Assembly (NCBI RefSeq): GCF_002159735.1
Contig: NZ_NFJF01000004.1
Coordinates: forward strand, 62,001-126,000
Reading direction: 5' to 3'
Source of the DNA: Olsenella sp. An270
GTDB lineage: Bacteria > Actinomycetota > Coriobacteriia > Coriobacteriales > Atopobiaceae
DNA: 64,000 nucleotides
In this document: in pieces, positions 7,775 to 23,502 of the stretch
Position numbering within the stretch: the stretch's first letter is position 1
Layout: each line of letters begins with the position of its first letter
Position numbers and translations under genes: made by a program
The notes under the pieces: generated by a model
What the model saw: the letters and a program-made list of their open reading frames with translations, nothing else
The model's database searches: none
Told to the model about the DNA's origin: nothing

Positions 7775-7924
7775 ATGCGTACTCTGGTTACCCTCGCGTG
7801 CACTGAGTGCAAGCGCCGCAACTACACCACGGACAAGAACAAGTCCAACAACCCCGATCGCATGGAGTTGAAGAAGTACTGCCCGTGGTGCCACAAGCAC
7901 ACGCTGCACAGGGAGACCCGCTAG
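7775..7924 (+). CDS. rpmG: 50S ribosomal protein L33
   Basis: 49 residues, ATG with TTTCAGGAGG upstream. Zinc-ribbon form: CTEC (9-12) and CPWC (36-39) keep all four cysteines, so this is the C+ paralogue made under zinc-replete conditions in species with two L33 genes. It is the first gene of the transcript that goes on to tRNA-Trp, secE and nusG, a conserved actinobacterial/Gram-positive order. Confidence 0.95.
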   Translation: MRTLVTLACTECKRRNYTTDKNKSNNPDRMELKKYCPWCHKHTLHRETR

Positions 7925-7942
7925 CAGGTGGGCTTTCCAAAC

Positions 7943-8018
7943 AGGCCAGTAGCTCCAATGGTAGAGCGGCGGTCTCCAAAACCGTTTGTTGAGGGTTCGA
8001 GTCCTTCCTGGCCTGCCA
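7943..8018 (+). tRNA. tRNA-Trp(CCA)
   Basis: Acceptor AGGCCAG pairs with CTGGCCT (8008-8014), discriminator G, encoded CCA. Anticodon loop CTCCAAA gives CCA. It lies 18 bases after rpmG and directly ahead of secE. Confidence 0.95.
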
Positions 8019-8088
8019 GATCTCACCACCGGCTTTCCCTTCGGGGTTAGCCGGTTTCCATGTAAGGCACGTTCTCTAGGGAGAGTCG

Positions 8089-8460
8089 ATGGCGAACAAG
8101 GACCGCAACAAGAGGAGCGCTCGCAAGGCGCGCGCCGAGGAGCGTGCCCGCGTCGAGGCGGCCCAGGCGGCCACGACCGGCTCCCAGCCCGCCAAGGCCG
8201 TCGCCAAGGCGGAGAAGAAGCCGGTGACCAAGCCCGAGAAGAAGAAGGCCGACAAGAAGCCCGGCATCTTCCGTCGGCTCCTCAACTATCTCGGTGACGT
8301 CCGCTCCGAGATGCGCCGCGTCGTGTGGCCGTCTCCCGAGGAGCTCAAGAGCTACTCGGTCGCCATCGTCGCCATGCTGATCGTCTTTGGCATCGTCATC
8401 TGGCTTGTCGACTCCGGCATCGTCGCCGCGCTCGTCGGCTACACCGGTCTGAGGGGATAG
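8089..8460 (+). CDS. secE: Preprotein translocase subunit SecE
   Basis: 123 residues. Small subunit that clamps SecY in the plasma-membrane export channel. The first ~65 residues are a Lys/Ala/Arg-rich hydrophilic extension; the conserved amphipathic SecE helix (YLGDVRSEMRRVVWPSPEELKSY, from about residue 69) leads into one transmembrane helix (VAIVAMLIVFGIVIWLVDSGI, ~93-113). GGGAGAG precedes the ATG. nusG starts two bases after its stop. Confidence 0.95.
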   Translation: MANKDRNKRSARKARAEERARVEAAQAATTGSQPAKAVAKAEKKPVTKPEKKKADKKPGIFRRLLNYLGDVRSEMRRVVWPSPEELKSYSVAIVAMLIVFGIVIWLVDSGIVAALVGYTGLRG

Positions 8461-8462
8461 AC

Positions 8463-9011
8463 ATGGCTAAGCGCTGGTACGTGATTCACACCTACTCGGG
8501 CTACGAGAACAAGGTCAAGGCCGACCTCGAGCACCGCATCGAGACCTATGGCCTCGGCGACCAGATCGTGGACATCCAGATCCCCACGGAGGAGGTCACC
8601 GAGATCAAGGAGGGCGGTAAGCGCGAGACCAAGGAGTCCAAGGTCCTGCCGAGCTACGTCCTCGTCCGCATGGAGGGCAACGACGACACCTGGTCGTTCG
8701 TCCGCAACACGCCGGGCGTGACGGGCTTCGTGGGCCCCGACGGCAAGCCGTCCCCGCTGCGTCGCAGCGAGTTCGACAAGATCATGCGCCGCACGGGCGC
8801 CCGCGGCACCACCCCGGTGGCCCCCAAGCGCACCTCCACCTCGATCGAGGTCGGCCAGTCCGTGCGCGTGGTCTCCGGCCCGCTCGCCGACTTCGACGGC
8901 CAGGTCTCCGAGGTCATGCCCGAGGCCGGCAAGGTCAAGGTCATGCTCATGATCTTTGGCCGCGAGACCCCGGTCGAGCTCACGCTCGAGCAGGTCGCCA
9001 CGATCGCGTAG
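8463..9011 (+). CDS. nusG: Transcription termination/antitermination factor NusG
   Basis: 182 residues starting at ATG 8463 (MAKRWYVIHTYSGYENKV). The NGN domain (~1-110) contacts the RNA polymerase clamp and couples it to ribosomes or Rho; the C-terminal KOW domain contains VGQSVRVVSGPLADFDGQV (~127-145). Upstream in-frame codons belong to secE sequence in another frame and are not used. It is translationally tied to secE. Confidence 0.97.
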   Translation: MAKRWYVIHTYSGYENKVKADLEHRIETYGLGDQIVDIQIPTEEVTEIKEGGKRETKESKVLPSYVLVRMEGNDDTWSFVRNTPGVTGFVGPDGKPSPLRRSEFDKIMRRTGARGTTPVAPKRTSTSIEVGQSVRVVSGPLADFDGQVSEVMPEAGKVKVMLMIFGRETPVELTLEQVATIA

Positions 9012-9110
9012 GCGCAAGGAAGGGAACCACCGCCCGCCCGTATCGGTGAGGATTGCTTCTCGGGCGCGGTGCAAACATAGCAAGCGAACAACCTCTCAAG
9101 GAGGAGAGCC

Positions 9111-9539
9111 ATGGCTCAGAAGAAGGTCGTCAACTTCATCAAGCTCCAGATTCCCGCCGGCGGCGCCAACCCCGCGCCTCCCGTCGGCCCCGCCCTCGGT
9201 GCCGCCCAGGTCAACATCATGCAGTTCTGCCAGGCGTTCAACGCCGCCACGCAGGACAAGGCCGGCGACATCATCCCCGTCGAGATCTCGGTCTACGAGG
9301 ATCGCTCCTTCGACTTCATCTGCAAGACCCCGCCCGCCGCTGAGCTCATCAAGAAGGAGCTCGGCCTCAAGGGTGGCTCCGGCGTCCCCCAGCGCGACAA
9401 GGTCGGCCAGCTCTCCCAGGAGCAGCTCACCAAGATCGCCGAGATCAAGATGCCCGACCTCAACGCCAACGACATCGAGGCCGCCAAGAAGATCGTCGCC
9501 GGCACCGCCCGCTCCATGGGCGTCACCATCGCCGAGTAA
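9111..9539 (+). CDS. rplK: 50S ribosomal protein L11
   Basis: 142 residues, usual length. N-terminal domain begins [27 protein letters not shown], including the conserved Pro-rich loop bound by thiopeptides; the C-terminal domain binds the GTPase-centre rRNA ([21 protein letters not shown]). Start preceded by AAGGAGGAGAG. It forms the stalk base with L10/L12 encoded downstream. Confidence 0.98.
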   Translation: MAQKKVVNFIKLQIPAGGANPAPPVGPALGAAQVNIMQFCQAFNAATQDKAGDIIPVEISVYEDRSFDFICKTPPAAELIKKELGLKGGSGVPQRDKVGQLSQEQLTKIAEIKMPDLNANDIEAAKKIVAGTARSMGVTIAE

Positions 9540-9624
9540 CATGCCGTAAGCGCCGAGGGGAACGGTCCTCTCGGCACGCGATGTGGGAGGGCGAGAAGCC
9601 CGCTGACCACAGGAGGTTCGCAAC

Positions 9625-10332
9625 ATGCCCAAGCACGGTAAGAACTACAAGGCCGCCGCGGCCAAGGTCGAGAGCACCAAGCTCTACACCCCCAAGGAGG
9701 CCATGGAGCTCGCCAAGGAGCTCGCCCCCGCCAAGTTTGACGAGACCGTCGAGGTCCACGTCCGCCTGGGCGTCGACACCCGCAAGGCCGACCAGAACGT
9801 CCGCGGCTCCATTGCCCTGCCCCACGGCACCGGCAAGTCCGTCCGCGTCGCCGTCTTCGCCGAGGGCGAGAAGGCCCGCGAGGCCGAGGCCGCCGGCGCC
9901 GACGTCGTGGGCTCCGACGACCTGGTCGCCCAGGTCCAGGCCGGCGAGCTGAACTTCGACGCCGCCATCGCCACGCCCAACATGATGGGCAAGGTCGGCC
10001 GCCTCGGTAAGATCCTCGGCCCCCGCGGCCTCATGCCCAACCCCAAGCTCGGCACCGTCACCATGGACGTCGCCAAGATGGTCGGCGAGCTCAAGGCCGG
10101 CCGCGTCGAGTACCGCGCCGACCGCTACGGCATCTGCCACGTCCCGATGGGCAAGGTGTCCTTCGACACCCAGAAGCTCGTCGAGAACTACGGCGCGCTC
10201 ATCAACGAGCTGCTCCGCGTGAAGCCGTCCTCCGCCAAGGGCAAGTATGTCAAGTCCGTCGTCGTCTCCACCACGATGGGCCCTGGCATCAAGGTCGACT
10301 CCACCAAGACGCGCAACCTGATGGACGAGTAG
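9625..10332 (+). CDS. rplA: 50S ribosomal protein L1
   Basis: 235 residues. Binds the L1 stalk of 23S rRNA near the E site and in many bacteria represses its own mRNA. Signature [20 protein letters not shown] lies near residues 122-141. Start ATG has CACAGGAGG upstream. It lies 85 bases after rplK; a promoter for the next unit overlaps its stop. Confidence 0.98.
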   Translation: MPKHGKNYKAAAAKVESTKLYTPKEAMELAKELAPAKFDETVEVHVRLGVDTRKADQNVRGSIALPHGTGKSVRVAVFAEGEKAREAEAAGADVVGSDDLVAQVQAGELNFDAAIATPNMMGKVGRLGKILGPRGLMPNPKLGTVTMDVAKMVGELKAGRVEYRADRYGICHVPMGKVSFDTQKLVENYGALINELLRVKPSSAKGKYVKSVVVSTTMGPGIKVDSTKTRNLMDE

Positions 10333-10351
10333 CGCGTTTTTCTCAGCCAGC

Positions 10352-10380
10352 TTGACGGGCTTCTCGCCACGTGACACAAT
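10352..10380 (+). promoter_or_regulatory. Promoter of rplJ-rplL
   Basis: TTGACG (10352-10357), 17-base spacer, CACAAT (10375-10380). It starts 20 bases after the rplA stop and would give a leader of about 215 bases. Confidence 0.65.
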
Positions 10381-10386
10381 GGCGCG

Positions 10387-10541
10387 TGCGAGACGCCCTG
10401 TCTCGCGAACGTTTCACTGCATGTCCGCTGCCAAAGACAGCCGGTGCCGCAAGGCTCAAAGGGGAAACCCGCCTGCCGAGGTGGTCTCAGAGATAAGCAT
10501 CCTCGAGGACCCCGCTTTGGCAACGCCAAACGGGGTCTTCT
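10387..10541 (+). ncRNA. Ribosomal protein L10 leader
   Basis: The spacer before rplJ carries the L10-leader hallmark CCTGCCGAGGT (near 10472) within folded flanks, then a terminator-like hairpin: GACCCCG..TTTGGC (10508-10521), loop AAC, GCCAAACGGGGTC (10525-10537), followed by TTCTC. In known cases L10(L12)4 binds this leader and lowers expression when in excess. Boundaries are estimated from the predicted start site. Confidence 0.75.
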
Positions 10542-10601
10542 CATGCGGAAGGCCCGCCCGTCGGCGGCATGCCCGACCGCAGCAAGAGGAGGTGTAACAA
10601 C

Positions 10602-11123
10602 ATGCCATCCAAGTCCAACGTCGAGATGCTCGAGAAGGTCTCCGGCTCCATCGAGAACGCCAGCGGCCTCTTCGTCGTCGACTACCGTGGCCTCTCCGTC
10701 AAGGAGACCCAGGACGTCCGCCGTGCCCTGCGCGCCGCCGGTGCCGAGATGAAGGTGTACAAGAACAACATCGTCAAGATCGCTCTTGAGAACGCCGGAC
10801 TCCCCAACATCGACGACATGCTCGCCGGCACCTGCGCCTACGTCTTCTATGGCGAGGATCCCGTGGAGCCCGCCAAGGTGATCAAGGAGCAGTCCGAGAA
10901 GCTCAAGAAGATGAACTTCATCGGCGCCATCGCCGACGGCAAGGCCCTCACGGCCGACGAGGCCAAGGCCTACGCCGACCTGCCCAACCGCGAGCAGCTC
11001 ATGGCTCAGATCGCTGGTCTCATCAGCGGCTTCGCGCGCGACATCGCCGTCTGCGTCAGCGAGGTCCCGGGCGGTCTTGCCCGCAGCATCAACGCCGTGG
11101 CCGAGCAGAAGCAGGCCGCCTAG
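10602..11123 (+). CDS. rplJ: 50S ribosomal protein L10
   Basis: 173 residues. Stalk protein whose C-terminal helix holds L7/L12 dimers. ATG 10602 follows AGAGGAGGTG; an in-frame ATG 33 bases earlier lacks spacing. Conserved features are EMLEKVSGSIENASGLFVVDYRGLS and EMKVYKNNIVKIAL. Expression is controlled by the leader upstream. Confidence 0.97.
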   Translation: MPSKSNVEMLEKVSGSIENASGLFVVDYRGLSVKETQDVRRALRAAGAEMKVYKNNIVKIALENAGLPNIDDMLAGTCAYVFYGEDPVEPAKVIKEQSEKLKKMNFIGAIADGKALTADEAKAYADLPNREQLMAQIAGLISGFARDIAVCVSEVPGGLARSINAVAEQKQAA

Positions 11124-11198
11124 CACCACCACCTGCGGCACCCGCCGCACCGTACACGCAAATCCGCGCAGAACGCGCGGGACCGAAAGGATTGAAAC

Positions 11199-11582
11199 AT
11201 GGCTAAGCTCACCACCGAGGAGATCGTTGACGCCCTCAAGGAGATGACCCTGCTCGAGGCCTCCGAGCTCGTCAAGGCCATCGAGGAGACCTTCGGCGTC
11301 TCCGCCGCCGCCCCCGTCGCCGTTGCCGCCGCCCCCGCCGCTGGCGCCGCTGCCGCCGAGGAGGAGGAGAAGACCAACTTCGACGTCGTGCTCGAGGGCT
11401 TCGGCGACAACAAGATCGCCGTCATCAAGGTCGTCCGCGCTCTGACCAACCTCGGCCTCAAGGAGGCCAAGGAGGTCGTCGAGGGTGCCCCCAAGGCCGT
11501 CCTCGAGGGCGCCAAGAAGGAGGACGCCGAGGCCGCCAAGAAGCAGCTCGAGGAGGCCGGCGCCACCGTCACCCTCAAGTAA
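11199..11582 (+). CDS. rplL: 50S ribosomal protein L7/L12
   Basis: 127 residues. N-terminal dimerisation domain (1-~35), Ala/Pro hinge ([19 protein letters not shown], ~41-60), and C-terminal factor-binding domain with [20 protein letters not shown] and the [15 protein letters not shown] helix. Recruits translation GTPases. Last gene of its transcript; terminator 35 bases downstream. Confidence 0.98.
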   Translation: MAKLTTEEIVDALKEMTLLEASELVKAIEETFGVSAAAPVAVAAAPAAGAAAAEEEEKTNFDVVLEGFGDNKIAVIKVVRALTNLGLKEAKEVVEGAPKAVLEGAKKEDAEAAKKQLEEAGATVTLK

Positions 11583-11616
11583 GTTCGCTTGCCTCAAGGG
11601 TTATAGGCACTGCCGA

Positions 11617-11648
11617 GGGGTCGGACCTGCGGGTCCGGCCCCTTTTTG
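11617..11648 (+). terminator. Intrinsic terminator after rplL
   Basis: GGGGTCGGACC (11617-11627), loop TGCG, GGTCCGGCCCC, then TTTTT. A classic GC-rich stem with a U-tract. Confidence 0.9.
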
Positions 11649-11682
11649 CGTGCTTTGCGCACGAGGTCCTTCTCGCCCAGCG

Positions 11683-11823
11683 CGTCCTGAAAATCGGGCC
11701 TGCGGCACGTCCTTCTCGCCCGGCATCCTGAAATTCAAGGCTGCGGCACGTCAGGCGCGCCGCAGGCCCGATTTTCAGGACGGAGGAGAGAGGGAGCATG
11801 CCGCAGGCCCGATTTTCAGGACG
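11683..11823. repeat. Mirrored repeat array, 41-bp period, 2+2 units
   Basis: Left units at 11683-11707 (CGTCCTGAAAATCGGGCC + TGCGGCA) and 11724-11748 (a diverged copy) face right units ending at 11782 and 11823 that read TGCCGCAGGCCC + GATTTTCAGGACG. Both pairs are centred on 11753 and units are 41 bases apart on each side. The rplL-rpoB spacer is 463 bases long and holds, in order: the rplL terminator, this array, two CGAGAAGAAC motifs (near 11885 and 11920), and the rpoB promoter. Confidence 0.85.
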
Positions 11824-11964
11824 GGGGCGGGACGTGGTTAGACGAGCGGTCGTCGACCGTCACCGAACCTCCACAACATGCGTGGCCGAGAAGAACGTTT
11901 GTGCAGGTAGATTGGGCGAGAAGAACGGGCTACTAAAAACCGTCGCGCAAGTCAAGCGTTTTCG

Positions 11965-11993
11965 TTGACCGGCCAGGGTCGTTTCGGTAGATT
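11965..11993 (+). promoter_or_regulatory. Promoter of rpoB-rpoC
   Basis: TTGACC (11965-11970), 17-base spacer, TAGATT (11988-11993), 52 bases before the rpoB start. The separate rplL terminator upstream makes an independent rpoBC transcript likely. Confidence 0.8.
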
Positions 11994-12045
11994 ATTACGT
12001 TGCGACAATTGCCGCCTTCCACCCTTTTGAAGGAGGAAAAGCCTG

Positions 12046-15558
<3,513 letters not shown>

Positions 15559-15563
15559 CGACA

Positions 15564-19985
<4,422 letters not shown>

Positions 19986-20007
19986 GCGCTTGTCTACGCA
20001 CATGTAA

Positions 20008-20083
20008 GGGGCGGCCTCGTCCTTCTCTCCGGCTCAGCTGAGCTTCGCTCAGAATTCGCCGGCGAGAAGGGCGGGGCCGCCCC
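20008..20083 (+). terminator. Long hairpin after rpoC
   Basis: A 26-base arm (20008-20033, GGGGCGGCCTCG + TCCTTCTCTCCGGC) pairs with 20058-20083 (GCCGGCGAGAAGGG + CGGGGCCGCCCC), 23 of 26 matched. The loop holds a second hairpin, CTGAGC-TTC-GCTCAG. No T-tract, so it may be a Rho-independent barrier or a processing site. Confidence 0.65.
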
Positions 20084-20100
20084 GTCTGCTTTGCCGAAGG

Positions 20101-20394
20101 TCGCGGTCGTCTAAGAAGTGCCGCCCTTGTCCGGGTCCGTTCCGATAATCGCCGCCCTTGTCCGCGGCCGCTCTAGAAAAACTCGCCCTTGTTCGGGCTC
20201 GATCTAGGAAATCGCGGGGTTGTACAGCTCCAGACCTATTCGGCAGTACAAGGGCGGGAATTCCTAGACGCGTCCACGACAAGGGCGGCGTTTCCTAGAA
20301 GGACTGCCGACAAGGGCGGGGATTCTTAGAAGGTCAGCCGACAAGGGCGGTGATTTCTAGAAGGTCAGCCGACAAGGGCGGCGATTCCGGGGCG
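20101..20394. repeat. Mirrored repeat array, 31-bp period, nine units (4+5)
   Basis: Five plus-oriented units start at 20247, 20278, 20309, 20340 and 20371, exactly 31 apart. Four inverted units end at 20131, 20162, 20193 and 20224, again 31 apart. Consensus is GACAAGGGCGG, any base, GATTTCTAGA, then about 9 variable bases. Everything is mirrored about 20235.5, where TTGTAC faces GTACAA. The array fills the 409-base spacer between rpoC and the convergent birA, whose stop codon abuts the last unit. No gene or T-tract is seen. Innermost inverted unit has CCCC in place of GGGC; others are well conserved. Confidence 0.9.
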
Positions 20395-21111
20395 TTAGTC
20401 GAGCGGGCGCAGGGAGGAGAGCTCGGCGGCGTACGCGACGCCTTCCACGACGGCGCGGCCCCAGGGGTCGACGGTCTCGAGCGTACCGTACGCGAGCAGG
20501 GTCTTGCCGTCGTTTGCGAGCACGCGGACCTCCTCGCCCAGCCAGGCGAGGCGGGCGAGGTAGTCGTCGCGGATCCCGTCGAGCGGCCAGTCGCCACGTG
20601 CGGTCGCCCATGCGCTGACGCGCTCGGAGATCCCGTCCCGCAGTGCCTCGGCGAGCTCGGGGAGGTCCGGAACCTCCCCCAGCTCTGCCAGCGAGATCGC
20701 CTCCAGGCCCCGCGGCGCCCGCCTCACGTTGACGCCCACGCCGCAGACGGCGAAGAGCCGGTCGTCACGGTCGCGTGCGGTCTCGACGAGGATCCCGGCC
20801 AGCTTGCGGCCATGGGCGAGAACGTCGTTGGGCCACTTGAGCGAGGCGCCGCGCAACACGTCGGTCACACCCAGGCCGCAGGCGGCGGCAAGCCCCATCA
20901 CCCGGGCGGGCGTGACCTCGGGCCTCAGCACCACGGACAGGTAGAGGTTGCCCTCGGGCGACTCCCAGACGTGCCCGCGTCGCCCGCGCCCCGCGCTCTG
21001 GCGTCGCGCGGCGACCGCGGTCCCGTGCGCCGCCCCGGCGCGGCCGAGTGAGAGCGCCTCGTCGTTGGTGGAGCCAACCTGGTCGAGCATGGTGAGCGGC
21101 CGTTGCGTCAT
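20395..21111 (-). CDS. birA: Biotin--[acetyl-CoA-carboxylase] ligase
   Basis: 238 residues from ATG 21111 (MTQRPLTMLDQVGSTNDEAL); an in-frame GTG at 21159 would add 16 residues. Activates biotin with ATP and transfers it to the lysine of AccB. Catalytic features: GSTNDEA, the biotin loop GRGRRGHVW (about 43-51), LKWPNDVL (~95-102), KLAGILVE, and GVGVNV (~125). It lacks an N-terminal winged helix, so it is a class I ligase with no repressor domain. It is divergent from the fatty-acid operon that encodes its substrate. Confidence 0.93.
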   Translation of the reverse strand: MTQRPLTMLDQVGSTNDEALSLGRAGAAHGTAVAARRQSAGRGRRGHVWESPEGNLYLSVVLRPEVTPARVMGLAAACGLGVTDVLRGASLKWPNDVLAHGRKLAGILVETARDRDDRLFAVCGVGVNVRRAPRGLEAISLAELGEVPDLPELAEALRDGISERVSAWATARGDWPLDGIRDDYLARLAWLGEEVRVLANDGKTLLAYGTLETVDPWGRAVVEGVAYAAELSSLRPLD

Positions 21112-21148
21112 GATCGGGCCCCGTTCGTCGTCGTTCCCCTGGGGAGAT

Positions 21149-21257
21149 GTTAACGTCACCCATGTGTAGACCTCGTGGCAAAATGCCCCGGTCGGACGAT
21201 AAGCGCCACGGGGGATTCATGTTTTGATAGTCTACACAGATGTTGACGCGTTAACAA
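21149..21257. promoter_or_regulatory. Palindromic birA/fabH intergenic control region
   Basis: GTTAACGTCAC..CATGTGTAGAC (21149-21171) faces GTCTACACAGATG..GACGCGTTAAC (21230-21255), an inverted repeat centred near 21202, with an inner pair CGTGGC/GCCACG. On the minus strand TTGTTA, 17 bases, TAGACT (21257 down to 21229) is a good promoter for birA. The plus copy places TAGACC at 21167-21172, but its -35 spacing is poor. Two inverted copies of one site between divergent lipid genes look like a shared operator; the regulator is unknown. Confidence 0.65.
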
Positions 21258-21289
21258 TTGTGCGTCGGCATCGACTGGATGGAGGCGAC

Positions 21290-22246
21290 ATGGGATTCCG
21301 CGTACTGGGCACGGGCTCCGCCCTGCCCGAGCGCTCGGTGACCAACGACGAGCTCTCCGAGTTCCTCGATACCTCTGACGAGTGGATCTCCCAGCGCACC
21401 GGCATCTCCGAGCGTCGTCTCTGCACCACCGAGACGCTGGACGACCTAGCGCTCGCGGCGAGCCGCGCCGCGCTCGACGCGGCGGGCGTGACCGCCGACC
21501 AGATCGATCTGATCGTCTGCTCCACCACGAGCGGCGACCACCTCATGCCGGCCGAGGCCTGCGCCATCGCGGAGCTTCTCGGCGCCTCCTGCCCCGCCTT
21601 CGACGTCTCCGCCGCCTGCGCGGGCTTCGTCTTCGCCCTGGACGTGGCGGACGGCTACCTCTCCCGCGGCCGCGCCGAGCGCGTGCTCGTGGTCGCGGCC
21701 GAGAAGGTCAGCCGCCTCGTTGACTGGACGGACCGCGCCACCTGCGTGCTCTTTGGCGACGGCGCCGCCGCCGCGGTGCTCGGCGCCGACGGCGACAACC
21801 CGCTCGCGGTGCGCCTCTCCACCGAGCCCGCGGTCGACGTCCTGCATGTCCCCGGCGTGCCCGGCACCTCCCCCTACGACAAGACCGAGCGCCCCGAACC
21901 CCACCTCGCGATGGAGGGCCGCCGCGTCTTCAAGTTTGGCGTGAACGCAATCGTGACCTCGGTCACCGAGCTCTGCGCCGAGGCCGGCGTCGCCGTCTCG
22001 GACGTCGACCACTTCGTCTTCCACCAGGCCAACGAGCGCATCCTCTCGTCGGCCGTGAGCCGTCTCGGGATCGACGACGCCCGCGTGGCACGCGCCCTCG
22101 CCGAGACCGGCAACATCTCGAGCGCCTGCATCCCGCTCGCGCTCGACCGCCTCGCCCGCTCGGGCTCCCTCGAGCGCGGCCAGCTCGTCGCCCTCGTCGG
22201 CTTTGGCGCGGGCCTCGACACGGGGGCGTGCCTACTGCGCTGGTAG
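21290..22246 (+). CDS. fabH: 3-oxoacyl-ACP synthase III
   Basis: 318 residues; ATG 21290 follows GGATGGAGG. Condenses an acyl-CoA primer with malonyl-ACP to start fatty-acid synthesis. Catalytic triad: Cys110 in SAACAGFVFAL, His in FVFHQANERIL, Asn in GNISSACIPLAL. Whether it prefers acetyl-CoA or branched primers cannot be read from sequence. First gene of the eleven-gene fab/acc operon. Confidence 0.96.
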   Translation: MGFRVLGTGSALPERSVTNDELSEFLDTSDEWISQRTGISERRLCTTETLDDLALAASRAALDAAGVTADQIDLIVCSTTSGDHLMPAEACAIAELLGASCPAFDVSAACAGFVFALDVADGYLSRGRAERVLVVAAEKVSRLVDWTDRATCVLFGDGAAAAVLGADGDNPLAVRLSTEPAVDVLHVPGVPGTSPYDKTERPEPHLAMEGRRVFKFGVNAIVTSVTELCAEAGVAVSDVDHFVFHQANERILSSAVSRLGIDDARVARALAETGNISSACIPLALDRLARSGSLERGQLVALVGFGAGLDTGACLLRW

Positions 22247-22318
22247 CGCGGCCGCGACCCCTCCCAACCGTCCATTGGAGCGCCCGCCGGGCGCATGGAG
22301 AAAGAAGGAGTACCAACA

Positions 22319-22555
22319 ATGGCAGACCAGACCACCTTCGACCGCGTGTGCGACATCGTCCGTGAGCAGGCCGGCGCCGACGACGCCGAGCTCACCGCCG
22401 AGACCAAGCTCTCCGAGATCGGCCTTGACAGCCTCGCCACCGTCGAGGCCGTCATGGCGTGCGAGGACGAGTTCGGCATCGAGATCGACGCCGAGTCCAA
22501 CCCCGAGACGATCGGCGAGTTCGTCTCCATGGTCGAGTCCCTTCTGGAGAACTAG
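22319..22555 (+). CDS. acpP: Acyl carrier protein
   Basis: 78 residues, ATG 22319 after AAAGAAGGAG. Acidic four-helix protein; Ser38 in GLDSLATVEAVM carries phosphopantetheine and is the tether for all intermediates. A C-terminal acidic stretch (EFGIEIDAESNPETIGEFV) is typical. fabK starts two bases after its stop. Confidence 0.97.
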   Translation: MADQTTFDRVCDIVREQAGADDAELTAETKLSEIGLDSLATVEAVMACEDEFGIEIDAESNPETIGEFVSMVESLLEN

Positions 22556-22557
22556 TC

Positions 22558-23502
22558 ATGCTGCGCACCCCCATCTGTGACCTTCTCGGCATCGAGAAGC
22601 CCGTGTTCCAGGGCGGCATGGCGTGGATCGCCGACGCCAGCCTCGCCGCCGCCGTCTCCGAGGCCGGCGGCCTGGGCATCATCGCCGCGATGAACGCCAA
22701 CGCCGACTGGCTGCGCGACCAGATCCACGAGCTCCGCGAGAGGACCGACAAGCCCTTCGGCGTGAACGTGATGCTCATGAGCCCGTTCGCCGACGAGGTG
22801 GCCCAGGTCGTCATCGACGAGCACGTGCCCGTGGTCGTGACCGGTGCGGGCAACCCCACCAAGTACATGAAGGCCTGGAACGCCGCGGGCATCAAGGTCA
22901 TCCCCGTCGTCGCCTCCGTCGCGCTCGCCAGGCTCGTGCAGCGCGCCGGCGCCGCCGCCGTGGTGGCCGAGGGCACGGAGTCCGGCGGCCACATCGGCGA
23001 GACCTCGACCATGGCCCTCGTGCCGCAGGTCGTGGACGCTGTGAAGATTCCCGTCATCGCAGCCGGCGGCATCGCCGACGGCCGCGGGGTCGCCGCCGCC
23101 TTCATGCTCGGTGCCGTGGGGGTCCAGGTGGGGACGCGCTTCCTCGTGGCGGACGAGTGCACCGTCTCCGAGAAGTACAAGGAGATGGTCCTCAAGGCCA
23201 ACGACATCGCCACGCGCGCCACGGGTCGCTCGACCGGCCACCCGGTCCGCGCCCTCAAGAACCCGTTCTCCAACAAGTTCGCCCAGATGGAGTCCTCGGG
23301 TGCGCCCGAGGAGGAGCTCAACGCCTTTGGCACCGGCGCCCTGCGCAAGGCTGCCAAGGAGGGCGACTACGAGAACGGCAGCTTCCTCTGCGGTCAGATC
23401 GCCGGCATGGTCCACGAGCGCCAGAGCGCGCTCGAGATCGTCGACGACCTCGTGAACGGGGCCGAGAAGGTCCTGGCAGGAGCCATGCAATGGGTAAAGT
23501 AG
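22558..23502 (+). CDS. fabK: FMN-dependent enoyl-ACP reductase II
   Basis: 314 residues. TIM-barrel flavoenzyme that reduces trans-2-enoyl-ACP with NAD(P)H. N-terminus CDLLGIEKPVFQGGMAWIADASLAAAVSEAGGLGII is diagnostic of the nitronate monooxygenase/FabK superfamily; GTESGGHIGE (~143), AAGGIADGRG (~163) and VGVQVGTRFL (~181) form the phosphate-binding FMN site. Placement between acpP and fabD supports FabK over a catabolic nitronate enzyme. No fabI is present in the operon, so triclosan tolerance would be expected for this step. Confidence 0.94.
   Translation: MLRTPICDLLGIEKPVFQGGMAWIADASLAAAVSEAGGLGIIAAMNANADWLRDQIHELRERTDKPFGVNVMLMSPFADEVAQVVIDEHVPVVVTGAGNPTKYMKAWNAAGIKVIPVVASVALARLVQRAGAAAVVAEGTESGGHIGETSTMALVPQVVDAVKIPVIAAGGIADGRGVAAAFMLGAVGVQVGTRFLVADECTVSEKYKEMVLKANDIATRATGRSTGHPVRALKNPFSNKFAQMESSGAPEEELNAFGTGALRKAAKEGDYENGSFLCGQIAGMVHERQSALEIVDDLVNGAEKVLAGAMQWVK

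Noticed and set aside
20101-20394. The 31-bp array as a CRISPR array
   Set aside because: Variable parts are only about 9 bases, units are not identical, orientation flips at the centre, and no cas genes are near.
20395-21111. BirA as a bifunctional biotin repressor
   Set aside because: The chain starts at the catalytic domain; there is no room for an N-terminal winged helix even from the upstream GTG.
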